Positions 1 to 8,971 of a stretch of 64,000 nucleotides of DNA are shown in pieces; positions within the stretch are counted from its first letter, which is position 1, and the number at the start of each line of letters is the position of its first letter. A model generated the notes under the pieces. The model had not been told where the DNA came from, did no database searches, and saw only the letters and a list, made by a program, of their open reading frames with translations. This DNA is from Leptobacterium_A meishanense. Its GTDB lineage: Bacteria > Bacteroidota > Bacteroidia > Flavobacteriales > Flavobacteriaceae. The stretch covers positions 1-64,000 of the forward strand of contig NZ_JBBEXE010000005.1 of the NCBI RefSeq assembly GCF_037645805.1, written 5' to 3'. The position numbers and the translations under genes are program-made.

Positions 1-452
1 TCTCTTCTATCGCTCCTTCTAATTCCCTGATCTTTATTCGACTCTCCGTTAATTCAGATTTTATTTTCTTCTATCATTTTATCATGTTCGGACAATTACT
101 CACAACTTAAACATGTTTTTATGATTAAATTGTTATTTAGTCAATATGTTTCACAACATCAATAATATAAGGATACAAGGCGGCGCATGAATGATGTTTA
201 TATTTATTGGTATTGTAGAAATTTGACAAGATTATTTCATACATATGGTTTGTTGTTAATAGTAAGCTATTCAAGTTTACTCCAGTCTATATTCAAAAAT
301 AATCTATTGTAGATAGTGCTTACATAGAAAAAACAGAAAAAGGGATGTTCGACAAAATACAGGTTTGTTTTACTTGCTTTTTTTATGAAAAAAGTTTTGA
401 GAAGGCTAAAAAGACAAAATAAAGTATCCTATATTTTTTTTAGAAGATATAA
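1..452. other. Mostly non-coding stretch downstream of the LytTR gene
   Basis: No convincing full gene is visible. It lies 3' of the minus-strand LytTR gene. On the minus strand the first 66 bases read as an open, charged, helix-like peptide (SELTESRIKIRELEGAIEE) leaving the window. An in-register continuation (HDKMIEENK) lies in another frame, so the edge may hold the start of a frameshifted or partial gene. The remainder is AT-rich with no clear terminator or RNA gene. Confidence 0.4.
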
Positions 453-1331
453 TTATTCGTCACGAAAATAAGAAATATTCCTTTTATATTTTTTCATAAC
501 ACTTATGAGCTTATGATAATATGTTTCTGAAACTGGAATTCTTTTTTCTACACCAGATAATGACAGATAGTATTTGTTTGACTTTGTAAACAGTGCTTCT
601 ATGTTAAAAATGTTTACAATATATGATCGATGACATCTAAAAATGAAGTCCATAGAAACATTTGAATTTAGGTTATGAAGAGTTGACCTTATCAGGTACT
701 TTTTTATTCTATGGTTATCCATATAATGTATTGCCGCATAATTGTCTTCTGATTCTATATATAAGATATTCTTAGGTACTACAGCTATCTTACTGTTTCT
801 GTATTCTCCTGACAAAAACAGTAATTGATCCTTTTTTGATGAATCTTTATTCAAATACAAAATTTCCCTATAATTTAACCGTAATGAACGGTGGCGAAAA
901 TAAAACGTAGTCCCTATAATTGGAAATAAGACAATCGAAGAAAAATTAAACAGGTATAAAAGATAACTTACTAAGCTTATATCATGCCATCCTCCTCTAT
1001 AATTGTAATACAAATAATTTATCGTCCCTGAAAAAATCAATGTCCACAATATCCATAATGGTATAAAAAGATTTAACCTTTTTACATTAATAAATGGCTT
1101 GATAATTCTTTCATTTATTAACAATGATATAAAAAGTACACCACCGAAAGAAAACATCCCAATAATCCAATTAAAATCTATATCATTCTCAGGTTTATAA
1201 TTGTTAACCCCAAAAGGCTGATAGAATAATAAAAAAAGGGCTAAGAATACACTAGAAATAAGAATAATACTCCAACTGTATTCATTGGATTTAAAAAAGC
1301 TCAGATTACTATTTTCTTTATCTTCATTCAC
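453..1331 (-). CDS. LytTR-domain membrane transcriptional regulator
   Basis: 292 aa. The N-terminal half holds about four hydrophobic segments (around residues 20-40, 55-75, 85-110 and 120-145). The C-terminal ~105 residues match a LytTR DNA-binding domain: a strand reading NILYIESEDNYAAIHY, then a RCHRSYIVN segment and the closing KRIPVSETY. LytTR proteins bind DNA through a beta fold. Here the receiver domain is replaced by membrane helices, so it probably senses something at the inner membrane and acts directly on promoters. No partner kinase is adjacent. The target is unknown. The family call is firm; the role is inferred. Confidence 0.85.
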   Translation of the reverse strand: MNEDKENSNLSFFKSNEYSWSIILISSVFLALFLLFYQPFGVNNYKPENDIDFNWIIGMFSFGGVLFISLLINERIIKPFINVKRLNLFIPLWILWTLIFSGTINYLYYNYRGGWHDISLVSYLLYLFNFSSIVLFPIIGTTFYFRHRSLRLNYREILYLNKDSSKKDQLLFLSGEYRNSKIAVVPKNILYIESEDNYAAIHYMDNHRIKKYLIRSTLHNLNSNVSMDFIFRCHRSYIVNIFNIEALFTKSNKYYLSLSGVEKRIPVSETYYHKLISVMKKYKRNISYFRDE

Positions 1332-1441
1332 TTATATCGGATATAATAGTTATTATAAAATTATTAAAAATAAAAAAAGCCCCTCCTCAACCTAATAAAA
1401 ATAGGATTTGGAAAAGCTCTCCATTGGTTTAACAATAAACC

Positions 1442-1461
1442 CGAGTAAAAATCTTTACTCG
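1442..1461 (-). terminator. Hairpin downstream of tRNA-Asp
   Basis: Perfect 8-bp inverted repeat CGAGTAAA/TTTACTCG with a 4-base loop, 22 nt beyond the 3' end of tRNA-Asp. On the minus strand it is followed by a T-rich stretch. Probably ends the tRNA transcript. Confidence 0.55.
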
Positions 1462-1483
1462 TAACAACACAACGTCTTAAATG

Positions 1484-1557
1484 CGGTCTGGACGGGACTC
1501 GAACCCGCGACCCCGTGCGTGACAGGCACGTATTCTAACCAACTGAACTACCAGACC
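1484..1557 (-). tRNA. tRNA-Asp (GTC)
   Basis: 74 nt on the minus strand. The 7-bp acceptor stem GGTCTGG/CCAGACC is intact, the anticodon arm CGTGC-CTGTCAC-GCACG gives anticodon GTC, and the T-arm contains GGTTCGAGTCCC. The discriminator is G and CCA is not encoded, as is usual in this phylum. Confidence 0.97.
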
Positions 1558-1593
1558 ATTCTAATAAAGAACGTGCTTACCATTAAGCAGGTG

Positions 1594-1623
1594 CAAATAT
1601 ACACTGCTATTTTAACTTCACAA
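1594..1623 (-). promoter_or_regulatory. Promoter of tRNA-Asp
   Basis: On the minus strand TTG (1623-1621) is followed after 19 bp by TATATTTG (1601-1594), an exact match to the Bacteroidota -33 TTG / -7 TAnnTTTG consensus. The tRNA 5' end is 37 nt downstream. Confidence 0.75.
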
Positions 1624-1652
1624 ATATTTTTATTTAAAATATTGAATGAACT

Positions 1653-2582
1653 CTAAACAAATTTTTGACGCTCTATTAAATATGTATTGAGTATTTTATT
1701 CATATCATTTGCAATGGCTACCTCTACATACTTAATACGATATTGGGCGCATTTTAATTTTAATCGTTCAAAAAAAGCAGCAGTCGTCTTTTCATAGCGC
1801 TCCTTAATATTATCAGCATAAAGATCTATGTGTTCACCCGTTTCAACATCAATAAATTGTTTTGGATCATTATCAAAGTCGAAATACAGTTCGTGCTGTC
1901 TATCCATAACATGAAAAAGGATAACCTCGTGCTTATTGTATTTTAAATGACGAAGCGCATCAAATAATTCATTTTCATTGGTTTCCGTTTGAAACATATC
2001 TGTAAACAAAAAAATTAAACTCCGTCTATGTATTTTTTCAGCTATTTGATGAAGGTACGTATATGTCTTCGTCTTTTTATGGCTTATTTTATTATATAAA
2101 AGCTGTTCTAGTGCGTTCAACAGTAATTGATGATGACGTTCACTCCCTTTCTCCGGAGCATAGAAATCATACGTGTCAGAATAAATACTCAATCCAACAG
2201 CATCGCGCTGTCGCTTCAGTAAATTCATCATAGCCGCCGCTGCTAATACAGCAAACCCTATTTTGTTTAGTTGGTTTATATATTGTTCTTTTAATTTGGG
2301 GTAGTGCATCGAAGAAGAGTTATCTACAATAAGATGACATCTCAAATTGGTTTCTTCTTCATAACGTTTCACATACAACCGGTCCGTTTTAGCAAAGAGT
2401 TTCCAGTCAATATGGCGAGTACTTTCTCCTTGATTGTATATTTTATGCTCAGCAAACTCTGAAGAAAACCCATGAAAAGGGCTTTTATGCATCCCGCTAA
2501 CAAAGCCTTCCACTACCTGATTTGCAAGGAGCTCAAGGTTATTATATAATTGAATTTTATGAAGCTCTTCTTGTATTTTCAT
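1653..2582 (-). CDS. DUF58 domain protein (vWA-like fold)
   Basis: 309 aa, soluble. The conserved DUF58 block is visible: FSEFAEHKIYNQGESTRHIDWK-type sequence at about residues 40-62, then a vWA-like strand ending in DNSSSMHYP (about 87-95), which has the DxSxS metal-site pattern. Proteins of this family commonly accompany MoxR ATPases and BatA-type vWA membrane proteins. No such partner lies in the window, so this copy stands alone 42 nt beyond the thioredoxin terminator. Precise function is unknown. Confidence 0.85.
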   Translation of the reverse strand: MKIQEELHKIQLYNNLELLANQVVEGFVSGMHKSPFHGFSSEFAEHKIYNQGESTRHIDWKLFAKTDRLYVKRYEEETNLRCHLIVDNSSSMHYPKLKEQYINQLNKIGFAVLAAAAMMNLLKRQRDAVGLSIYSDTYDFYAPEKGSERHHQLLLNALEQLLYNKISHKKTKTYTYLHQIAEKIHRRSLIFLFTDMFQTETNENELFDALRHLKYNKHEVILFHVMDRQHELYFDFDNDPKQFIDVETGEHIDLYADNIKERYEKTTAAFFERLKLKCAQYRIKYVEVAIANDMNKILNTYLIERQKFV

Positions 2583-2623
2583 TTATAAAGGAAGCTTTTT
2601 TAATGGTTCTTAGTAAAAATAGA

Positions 2624-2650
2624 AAAGGTTTGGTCAATGACCAAACCTTT
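2624..2650 (-). terminator. Rho-independent terminator of trxA
   Basis: Perfect 12-bp stem (AAAGGTTTGGTC / GACCAAACCTTT) with a 3-base loop. On the minus strand it is followed by TTTTCTATTTTTA, 24 nt beyond the thioredoxin stop codon. Confidence 0.85.
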
Positions 2651-2674
2651 AACTTTTGTTAAGTTATGCCTTCT

Positions 2675-2992
2675 TTATAATAACGAATTTAATGCTTCTG
2701 CATACGTATTTTTAGGGGCCACACCAACTTGTCGTCCAACAATTTCTCCATTTTGAAATACTAAAACTGTCGGTATGTTCCTAACTCCATATTTTGCAGC
2801 ATACTCCTGGTTAGCGTCTACATCTACTTTCCCTACAATAGCTTTGCTTTCGTATTCTTTGCTTAATTCTTCTATGATGGGACCAACCATTCGACATGGG
2901 CCACACCAAGCTGCCCAGAAATCAACCATTACCGGTTTATCACTTTTTAATACTACATCCTCAAATGTAGCGTCTGTTATTTCTAATGCCAT
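2675..2992 (-). CDS. trxA: Thioredoxin
   Basis: 105 aa, the normal length for a cytoplasmic thioredoxin. It reduces protein disulfides using electrons from thioredoxin reductase. The active site WCGPC is at residues 29-33, inside the usual VMVDFWAAWCGPCRM context, and the cis-proline loop reads VRNIPT. No signal peptide. It is a single-gene unit with its own -7 box upstream and a strong terminator downstream. Confidence 0.97.
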   Translation of the reverse strand: MALEITDATFEDVVLKSDKPVMVDFWAAWCGPCRMVGPIIEELSKEYESKAIVGKVDVDANQEYAAKYGVRNIPTVLVFQNGEIVGRQVGVAPKNTYAEALNSLL

Positions 2993-3024
2993 TTTTTATT
3001 TTTTTAATTTATCGAATCTTTACA

Positions 3025-3032
3025 CAAAATTA
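3025..3032 (-). promoter_or_regulatory. -7 box upstream of trxA
   Basis: TAATTTTG on the minus strand fits TAnnTTTG exactly, 33 nt before the trxA ATG. A possible TTG lies 23 bp further up. Confidence 0.5.
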
Positions 3033-3118
3033 GTCAAATATTTCACCAAACCTTACAAGGCTTACATTGCTTTTGGTTATACTTCAATTAGGTTTTTTGA
3101 TACTTTATAGAATCTTGA

Positions 3119-6100
3119 TTAATTCAACTTATAATACACCTCTTGCTTTTCAAGCTCACTCAACAATTCATTTGATATTTTCACTTTCTGTTTCCTGCTG
3201 GGCATATGAAGTTTTAATTCATTTGCTGTATCATATACTACAAAACTTAACGGATGTCCGCCTTTATGCAATCTGAAAAGTGATTTAAGGGAATCTATCC
3301 GTTTCTCTTGTAGCTTACTTACTTCTAGTTGTATTGTAAGTTTTTTGGCATAAGAGTCCATCACATCTTGTAGTATTTGTATATTATTGTATTGTATCCT
3401 TGGATCTCCTTTTCTACCTGTCTCCCTATTTTCCCACCCTTCACGAATATATGCTTTTATATGGACAAATGAATTGATCATCAAAAAATGACGGAATTTG
3501 AGGTATTCTTCTCCGAATATCCTAAACTCATGTGAGTCAGTATAATCTTCTATGATAAAAGTTGCCCAACCTTTTCCATTTTTAGCTACCCTATGCTGAA
3601 CATCTGTTACAACACCTCCAAAAGAAATTTCATGATTAATATAGTTTTCCAAATTCTTAAATAATGAAACGCCTCCATTACAAAATGCATTCAGCTCTGT
3701 TTTAAAATCATCTAGTGGATGTCCTGATATATAAATGCCAACTACTTCTTTCTCACGACGTAGTTTCTCCATAGTCCCCCATTCTTCACAAGGTGGAACT
3801 TGTGGCTCTGGAATCTGTACCTCACTGGCATCTCCAAAAAGGCTTACCTGCGCTGAATTCTCATTTTCTTGATATTTTGCCCCATACCGAATGGCTTTTT
3901 CAAGAAATGAGATTCCATCACCATCATCATGAAAGTATTGTGCCCTGTGTGTCTCTGTAAATGAATCAAACCCACCTGCCAAGGCCAAATTCTCGAAGGC
4001 TTTTTTATTTGCTGCCCGCAAATCTATCCGTTTCGCTAAATCAAAAACAGATTTGTATTTCCCTTCTTTACGTTCTGCTACAATGGTTTCCACAGCACCT
4101 CTTCCTACACCCTTAATGGCCCCCATTCCAAAACGCACAGCCCCTTCTTTATTGACTGCAAATTTGTAAAAAGATTCATTTACATCGGGCCCTAGTACTT
4201 TGATCCCCATTCGCTTGCATTCTTCTAAGAAAAAAGACACTTGCTTTATGTCATTCATATTATTGGAAAGCACAGCCGCCATGAACTCTGCCGGATAATT
4301 AGCTTTTAAATACGCTGTTTGATATCCTATCCATGCGTAGCAGGTAGAGTGTGATTTATTAAATGCATATGATGCAAAAGCCTCCCAGTCTTTCCATATT
4401 TTTTCTAATTTCTCGGGATTATGTCCATTTTCAGTACCTCCTTTTATAAATGCCGGCTTCATCTTATCAAGGACTTCACGTTGCTTTTTCCCCATCGCTT
4501 TACGCAATACATCTGCTTCGCCCTTGGTAAATCCGGCTAATTTTTGCGAGAGTAACATCACCTGCTCCTGATATACCGTAATACCATACGTTTCTTTGAG
4601 GTATTCTTCCATTGCAGGAAGGTCATAGGTAATTTCTTCCTCTCCATGTTTTCTACGGATGAAACTGGGGATGTATTCTAAAGGCCCAGGCCTGTAGAGT
4701 GCATTCATAGCAATGAGATCTGCAAATGCTGTTGGCTTGAGCTCCTTCATGTATTTTTGCATTCCAGCAGATTCGTATTGGAATATTCCTACCGTTTCCC
4801 CTCTTTGGAAAAGTTCATATGTTTTCTCATCATCCAGTGGAAATTCATCTGCATTGAGCTCAATGCCATGATTGTATTTGATAATTTTAATGGTGTCTTT
4901 TATAAGCGTTAGTGTTTTTAATCCTAAAAAGTCCATCTTTAATAAGCCTGCGCTTTCTACTACAGCGTTGTCAAATTGTGTCACATACAATTCGGAGTCT
5001 TTAGCAGTAGCGACAGGCACAAAATTGGTAATGTCATCAGGTGTTATGATAACTCCACATGCATGGATTCCTGTATTTCTGAGTGACCCTTCCAAAACTT
5101 TTGCTTGATTGATGGTCTGCGCTTCTAAATCATCACCTTCTGCCAAGTTTTTAAGCTCGTTTACTTTTAACAGCTCTTCAGAACGAAGGATCTCTTTTAA
5201 CTTTTGCGCATCAGAATTAAAAATTTTATCCAGCTTTAGGTTTGGGATTAGCTTTGCTATTCTATCGGCATCGCCTAGCGGAAGGTCGAGTACCCTCGCA
5301 GTATCTCGGATGGAAGATTTTGCCGCCATGGTTCCATAAGTAATAATCTGTGCTACTTGATTCGATCCGTATTTATTAATTACGTAATCCATCACCTTAC
5401 TTCTTCCCTCATCGTCAAAATCGATGTCAATATCTGGTAAGCTGATACGGTCCGGATTCAAAAACCGCTCAAAAAGCAATTCATATGCAATAGGGTCTAT
5501 ATTCGTAATTCCTAAACAATATGCCACAGCAGAACCTGCTGCGGAACCTCTCCCCGGGCCTACAGAAACGCCCATAGCCCTAGCGGCAGCGATAAAATCT
5601 TGCACAATTAAAAAATATCCCGGATAGCCTGTGTTTTCAATTACCTGAAGCTCAAAGTCTAACCGTTCTTTAACCTCTCCTGTTAATTCATTATACCGCT
5701 TTTTAGCACCTTCATAAGTGAGGTGCTTCAGGTAATTGTTTTCACCCCGTTTCCCTCCATCATTTTTATCCTCCGGCACTTGAAATTCTTCAGGAATAGC
5801 AAACTTAGGCAGTAATACTTCTCTAGCTAGGTCAAACGACGCTACTTTAGCTACTATTTCCTGAATATTGGAAATGGCTTCCGGTAAATCATTAAAGAGT
5901 TCCTTCATAGCCCTTCCGTCTTTAAAATAATACTCTTGGTTGGGCAGTCCATAACGATAGCCACGGCCGCGGCCTATGGGGGTCGTTTGTTTTTCACCAT
6001 CCTTTACACATAACAAAATATCATGGGCATTGGCATCTTCTTTATTAATGTAATAGGTATTGTTGGTCGCAACTATTTTAACTTGATGTTTTTCGGCAAA

Positions 6101-7501
6101 CTGCACCAATACTTCATTCACTCGGTCTTCATCTTCCTGTCCATGCCTCATTAATTCAATGTACAGATCGTCTTTAAATTGTTCTTTCCACCACAATAGG
6201 GCTTCTTCGGCCTGTGCTTCACCTACATTTAATATTTTTCCTGGCACTTCTCCATACAAGTTTCCTGTAAGTACCATCAAACCCTCTTTATACTTTTCAA
6301 TAATCTCTTTATCAATGCGAGGCACATAATAAAAGCCTTCTGTATAGCCTATTGATGACATTTTAGCCAAATTATGATAGCCTTGTTTGTTTTTTGCCAA
6401 AAACACAACCATATATCCATTGTCCTTTCGGGTTCGGTCTTTATGGTCTTCGCACACATAGAGTTCGCACCCTATAATGGGTTTAATAATTGTCTCGGAA
6501 GGGCTTGCCCCTTCTGCTATGGCATTTTCATTTTTTGCCTTTGCCGTTTTATTGTGCGTATGTACCGCTTTTACGAAATGAAAAGCTCCCATCATGTTTG
6601 CCACATCTGTCAATGCAACGGCAGGCATTTTTCCCTTTGCTGCCGCTGCAACAAGATCGGAAATACTAGACGTAGATTGTAGTACGGAGAACTGTGAGTG
6701 ATTGTGCAAGTGTGCAAAATCAACTTCTTTGAGTTCTTCCACATTCTGATTTATCTCTTTTTGAGATAATTCGTTTCTCTCTTGATGTTTTTCAGCCTGC
6801 TTTCGTAATTTTTTAGAGGCTTCTTTTAAGTTGATATGCTTCAACCCTATTAATGCAATAGGTTGAGGGTTGGCTTGTGAGAATTTCTGGAAATAGTCAG
6901 CAGGCACATCCAATGCTTCTATGGTGTAATGCTTATTTCGGATAAGCTCAAAAAAACAACGGGCTGTTGCTTCTACATCGGCAGTTGCATTGTGTGCTTC
7001 TTCAAAACCATCTCCAAAAAGATGGTTGTGGAGCTCTGCCAATGTGGGCAATTTGAATTTTCCCCCTCTTCCTCCCGGAATCTGGCAAAGCTCAGCAGTG
7101 GCTTCTGTACATGTATCCAATACTGGCAATTCAGCTAGTTTGTTTTCGACTCCTTCCCTGTAAAATTCAGCGCCCATAACATTTAAGTCAAAACCAACAT
7201 TCTGGCCTACTATAAATTTTGTTCTAGAGAGCACTTCTTTAAATTTTTCTATAACTATACTCAGTCCTTCTCCTTCACTTGTAGCCAATTCGGTCGAGAT
7301 CCCATGTATTTTTTCTGCATCAAAGGGCACATTGAACCCATTAGGTCGAATCAAGTAATCTTGATGCTCAATTATATGACCCATTTCATCATGTAGCTGC
7401 CATGCTATTTGTACTGCCCGTGGCCAGTTGTCCACATCACTAACAGGTGCGTCCCATCGCTTTGGAAGCCCTGTTGTTTCTGTATCGAAGATTAAATACA
7501 T
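3119..7501 (-). CDS. dnaE: DNA polymerase III alpha subunit with fused 3'-5' exonuclease
   Basis: 1460 aa, about 300 longer than E. coli DnaE. Residues 1-185 form a DnaQ-like proofreading exonuclease with DTETTG (D6, E8), D105, and H170/D175, a complete DEDDh set. A short linker leads to a PHP domain beginning HLHNHSQFS at 264-272. The polymerase palm follows, with the catalytic PDIDIDF at 689-695, then the fingers, an HhH region and an OB fold near residue 1250 (ISFGGVVTDVQHRV). The protein replicates the chromosome; the N-terminal fusion supplies proofreading in cis. It stands alone, divergent from rpsP. Confidence 0.96.
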   Translation of the reverse strand: MYLIFDTETTGLPKRWDAPVSDVDNWPRAVQIAWQLHDEMGHIIEHQDYLIRPNGFNVPFDAEKIHGISTELATSEGEGLSIVIEKFKEVLSRTKFIVGQNVGFDLNVMGAEFYREGVENKLAELPVLDTCTEATAELCQIPGGRGGKFKLPTLAELHNHLFGDGFEEAHNATADVEATARCFFELIRNKHYTIEALDVPADYFQKFSQANPQPIALIGLKHINLKEASKKLRKQAEKHQERNELSQKEINQNVEELKEVDFAHLHNHSQFSVLQSTSSISDLVAAAAKGKMPAVALTDVANMMGAFHFVKAVHTHNKTAKAKNENAIAEGASPSETIIKPIIGCELYVCEDHKDRTRKDNGYMVVFLAKNKQGYHNLAKMSSIGYTEGFYYVPRIDKEIIEKYKEGLMVLTGNLYGEVPGKILNVGEAQAEEALLWWKEQFKDDLYIELMRHGQEDEDRVNEVLVQFAEKHQVKIVATNNTYYINKEDANAHDILLCVKDGEKQTTPIGRGRGYRYGLPNQEYYFKDGRAMKELFNDLPEAISNIQEIVAKVASFDLAREVLLPKFAIPEEFQVPEDKNDGGKRGENNYLKHLTYEGAKKRYNELTGEVKERLDFELQVIENTGYPGYFLIVQDFIAAARAMGVSVGPGRGSAAGSAVAYCLGITNIDPIAYELLFERFLNPDRISLPDIDIDFDDEGRSKVMDYVINKYGSNQVAQIITYGTMAAKSSIRDTARVLDLPLGDADRIAKLIPNLKLDKIFNSDAQKLKEILRSEELLKVNELKNLAEGDDLEAQTINQAKVLEGSLRNTGIHACGVIITPDDITNFVPVATAKDSELYVTQFDNAVVESAGLLKMDFLGLKTLTLIKDTIKIIKYNHGIELNADEFPLDDEKTYELFQRGETVGIFQYESAGMQKYMKELKPTAFADLIAMNALYRPGPLEYIPSFIRRKHGEEEITYDLPAMEEYLKETYGITVYQEQVMLLSQKLAGFTKGEADVLRKAMGKKQREVLDKMKPAFIKGGTENGHNPEKLEKIWKDWEAFASYAFNKSHSTCYAWIGYQTAYLKANYPAEFMAAVLSNNMNDIKQVSFFLEECKRMGIKVLGPDVNESFYKFAVNKEGAVRFGMGAIKGVGRGAVETIVAERKEGKYKSVFDLAKRIDLRAANKKAFENLALAGGFDSFTETHRAQYFHDDGDGISFLEKAIRYGAKYQENENSAQVSLFGDASEVQIPEPQVPPCEEWGTMEKLRREKEVVGIYISGHPLDDFKTELNAFCNGGVSLFKNLENYINHEISFGGVVTDVQHRVAKNGKGWATFIIEDYTDSHEFRIFGEEYLKFRHFLMINSFVHIKAYIREGWENRETGRKGDPRIQYNNIQILQDVMDSYAKKLTIQLEVSKLQEKRIDSLKSLFRLHKGGHPLSFVVYDTANELKLHMPSRKQKVKISNELLSELEKQEVYYKLN

Positions 7502-7712
7502 TTCTTTCTTTGTTTTCTTAATTACTTCATCATCAGGGATAAAAATACATATATTTTTAAGGCATGAAAAATGGTTTTATAAAGAGTTATCAACCTACTT
7601 TCTTTTCTTTGTTTTCCCTCATTTATAAATGTTTCTAGCTTCAACGGATCAACAAGCCCATTAGGGCCTTATAAAATATGATCACTTTCCGTTTTTTTAT
7701 CAGGAAAAGTTC

Positions 7713-7720
7713 TATATTTG
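7713..7720 (+). promoter_or_regulatory. -7 box of the rpsP operon
   Basis: TATATTTG matches TAnnTTTG exactly, 72 nt before the rpsP ATG. No clear TTG is seen at the -33 position. Confidence 0.6.
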
Positions 7721-7762
7721 CACCCGCTTTGCCCATTGGCAAACTAAAAACAATTAATAACC

Positions 7763-7777
7763 GGGGTCGGGAACCCC
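7763..7777 (+). promoter_or_regulatory. Hairpin in the rpsP leader, possible autoregulatory element
   Basis: GGGGT/ACCCC with a 5-base loop (CGGGA) lies 15 nt before the rpsP start inside an otherwise A-rich leader of about 65 nt. Ribosomal protein operons often carry leader structures bound by their product. Whether this one is such an element is inference; it could simply be a short GC-rich hairpin. Confidence 0.3.
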
Positions 7778-7792
7778 ACAAATTAATACACT

Positions 7793-8425
7793 ATGCCGGT
7801 AAAAATAAGATTACAAAGACACGGTAAAAAAGGAAAACCTTTTTATTGGATTGTAGCTGCGGATGCGCGCTCTAAAAGAGATGGTAAATTTCTAGAAAAA
7901 CTAGGAACGTATAATCCAAATACCAATCCAGCACAAATTGACCTTAATGTAGATGGATCTGTAAAGTGGCTACAAAATGGTGCACAACCTACAGATACTG
8001 CCCGAAGGATTTTATCTTACAAAGGGGTTCTTTTAAAACACCATTTATTGGGTGGTGTTGCTAAAGGAGCGCTAACTGAAGTGCAAGCAGAAGAAAAATT
8101 TACCGCTTGGCTAGAAGAAAAAGCAAAAAGCGTTGCTTCTAAAGAAGATACCCTTGCTAAAGCAAAAGCAGATGCCAAAGCAAAAACGCTTGAAGCAGAA
8201 AAAGAAGTGAGCGAGAAGCGCAAAGCCACTGCTGTTGAAGCAGAAGCTCCAGCTGAAGAAACTCCTGAAGCTGTTGAAGAGGTAGCGGAAGAAAAAACCG
8301 CAGAGGCTACTACAGAAGAAGCCGTTGAAGTTGCTGCCCCTGAAGCAGAAGCCCCTGTTGAAGAGGCTGCTCCTGCTGAAGGAGAAGTAAAAGCGGAAGA
8401 AAACAAAGAAGAAGCTGCAGAATAA
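7793..8425 (+). CDS. rpsP: 30S ribosomal protein S16 with long acidic tail
   Basis: 210 aa. Residues 1 to about 80 are standard S16: MPVKIRLQRHGKKGKPFYWIV, then FLEKLGTYNPN and the Trp-containing VDGSVKWLQNGAQPTDTARRIL block. The remaining ~120 residues are an Ala/Glu/Lys/Val low-complexity extension, much longer than the 80-90 aa of model-organism S16 and probably flexible. S16 is an assembly protein of the small subunit body. It is followed 11 nt later by rimM, whose product acts on the same subunit. Confidence 0.97.
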   Translation: MPVKIRLQRHGKKGKPFYWIVAADARSKRDGKFLEKLGTYNPNTNPAQIDLNVDGSVKWLQNGAQPTDTARRILSYKGVLLKHHLLGGVAKGALTEVQAEEKFTAWLEEKAKSVASKEDTLAKAKADAKAKTLEAEKEVSEKRKATAVEAEAPAEETPEAVEEVAEEKTAEATTEEAVEVAAPEAEAPVEEAAPAEGEVKAEENKEEAAE

Positions 8426-8436
8426 TTTCTATTGAG

Positions 8437-8964
8437 GTGAAGAAGGAAGATTGCTTCTATCTCGGTAAAATTGTTAAAAAGTACAGCTATAAAGGAGAGG
8501 TTTTAGTGAAATTAGATACTGACGAACCTCAACAATATGAAAGCATGGAATCAGTATTTGTTGCATTAGGCAATAACCTGGTTCCATTTTTTATTGAAGC
8601 TGCCTCACTGCATAAATCTAATTTATTACGAATCAAGTTTGAAGGTGTAACCAATGAAGAAGAAGCGGATCATTTAATGAAGTCCGAACTGTACCTCCCC
8701 CTTGAATTTTTACCCAAGCTGTCCGGCAATAAATTCTATTTTCATGAAGTTATCGGTTTTGAAATAGAAGATATTCATTTCGGGAAAGTGGGCAGCATAA
8801 CAGCAATCAACGACAGCACTGCACAAACCCTTTTTGAGATTGATAATGGTGGTAAAGCGCTCTTGCTTCCCATGAATGATGACATTATCAAAAAAGTAGA
8901 CCGGACAAACAAAAAAATAATTGTAGAAGCTCCGGAAGGGTTGATTGATCTCTACTTGAATTAG
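8437..8964 (+). CDS. rimM: Ribosome maturation factor RimM
   Basis: 175 aa, family-typical. The N-terminal RimM domain has YLGKIVKKYSYKGEVLVKL (residues 8-26), and a PRC-barrel follows from about 95 (FHEVIGFEIED). RimM binds S19 during maturation of the 30S head. The start follows the rpsP stop by 11 nt, and the annotated initiator is GTG (GTGAAGAAGGAA). rpsP-rimM is a classic operon order. Confidence 0.95.
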   Translation: MKKEDCFYLGKIVKKYSYKGEVLVKLDTDEPQQYESMESVFVALGNNLVPFFIEAASLHKSNLLRIKFEGVTNEEEADHLMKSELYLPLEFLPKLSGNKFYFHEVIGFEIEDIHFGKVGSITAINDSTAQTLFEIDNGGKALLLPMNDDIIKKVDRTNKKIIVEAPEGLIDLYLN

Positions 8965-8971
8965 TCACAAT

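Noticed and set aside
8017..8406. Long minus-strand ORF opposite rpsP
   Set aside because: It mirrors the low-complexity tail of S16; Ser/Ala-rich translation with no family features.
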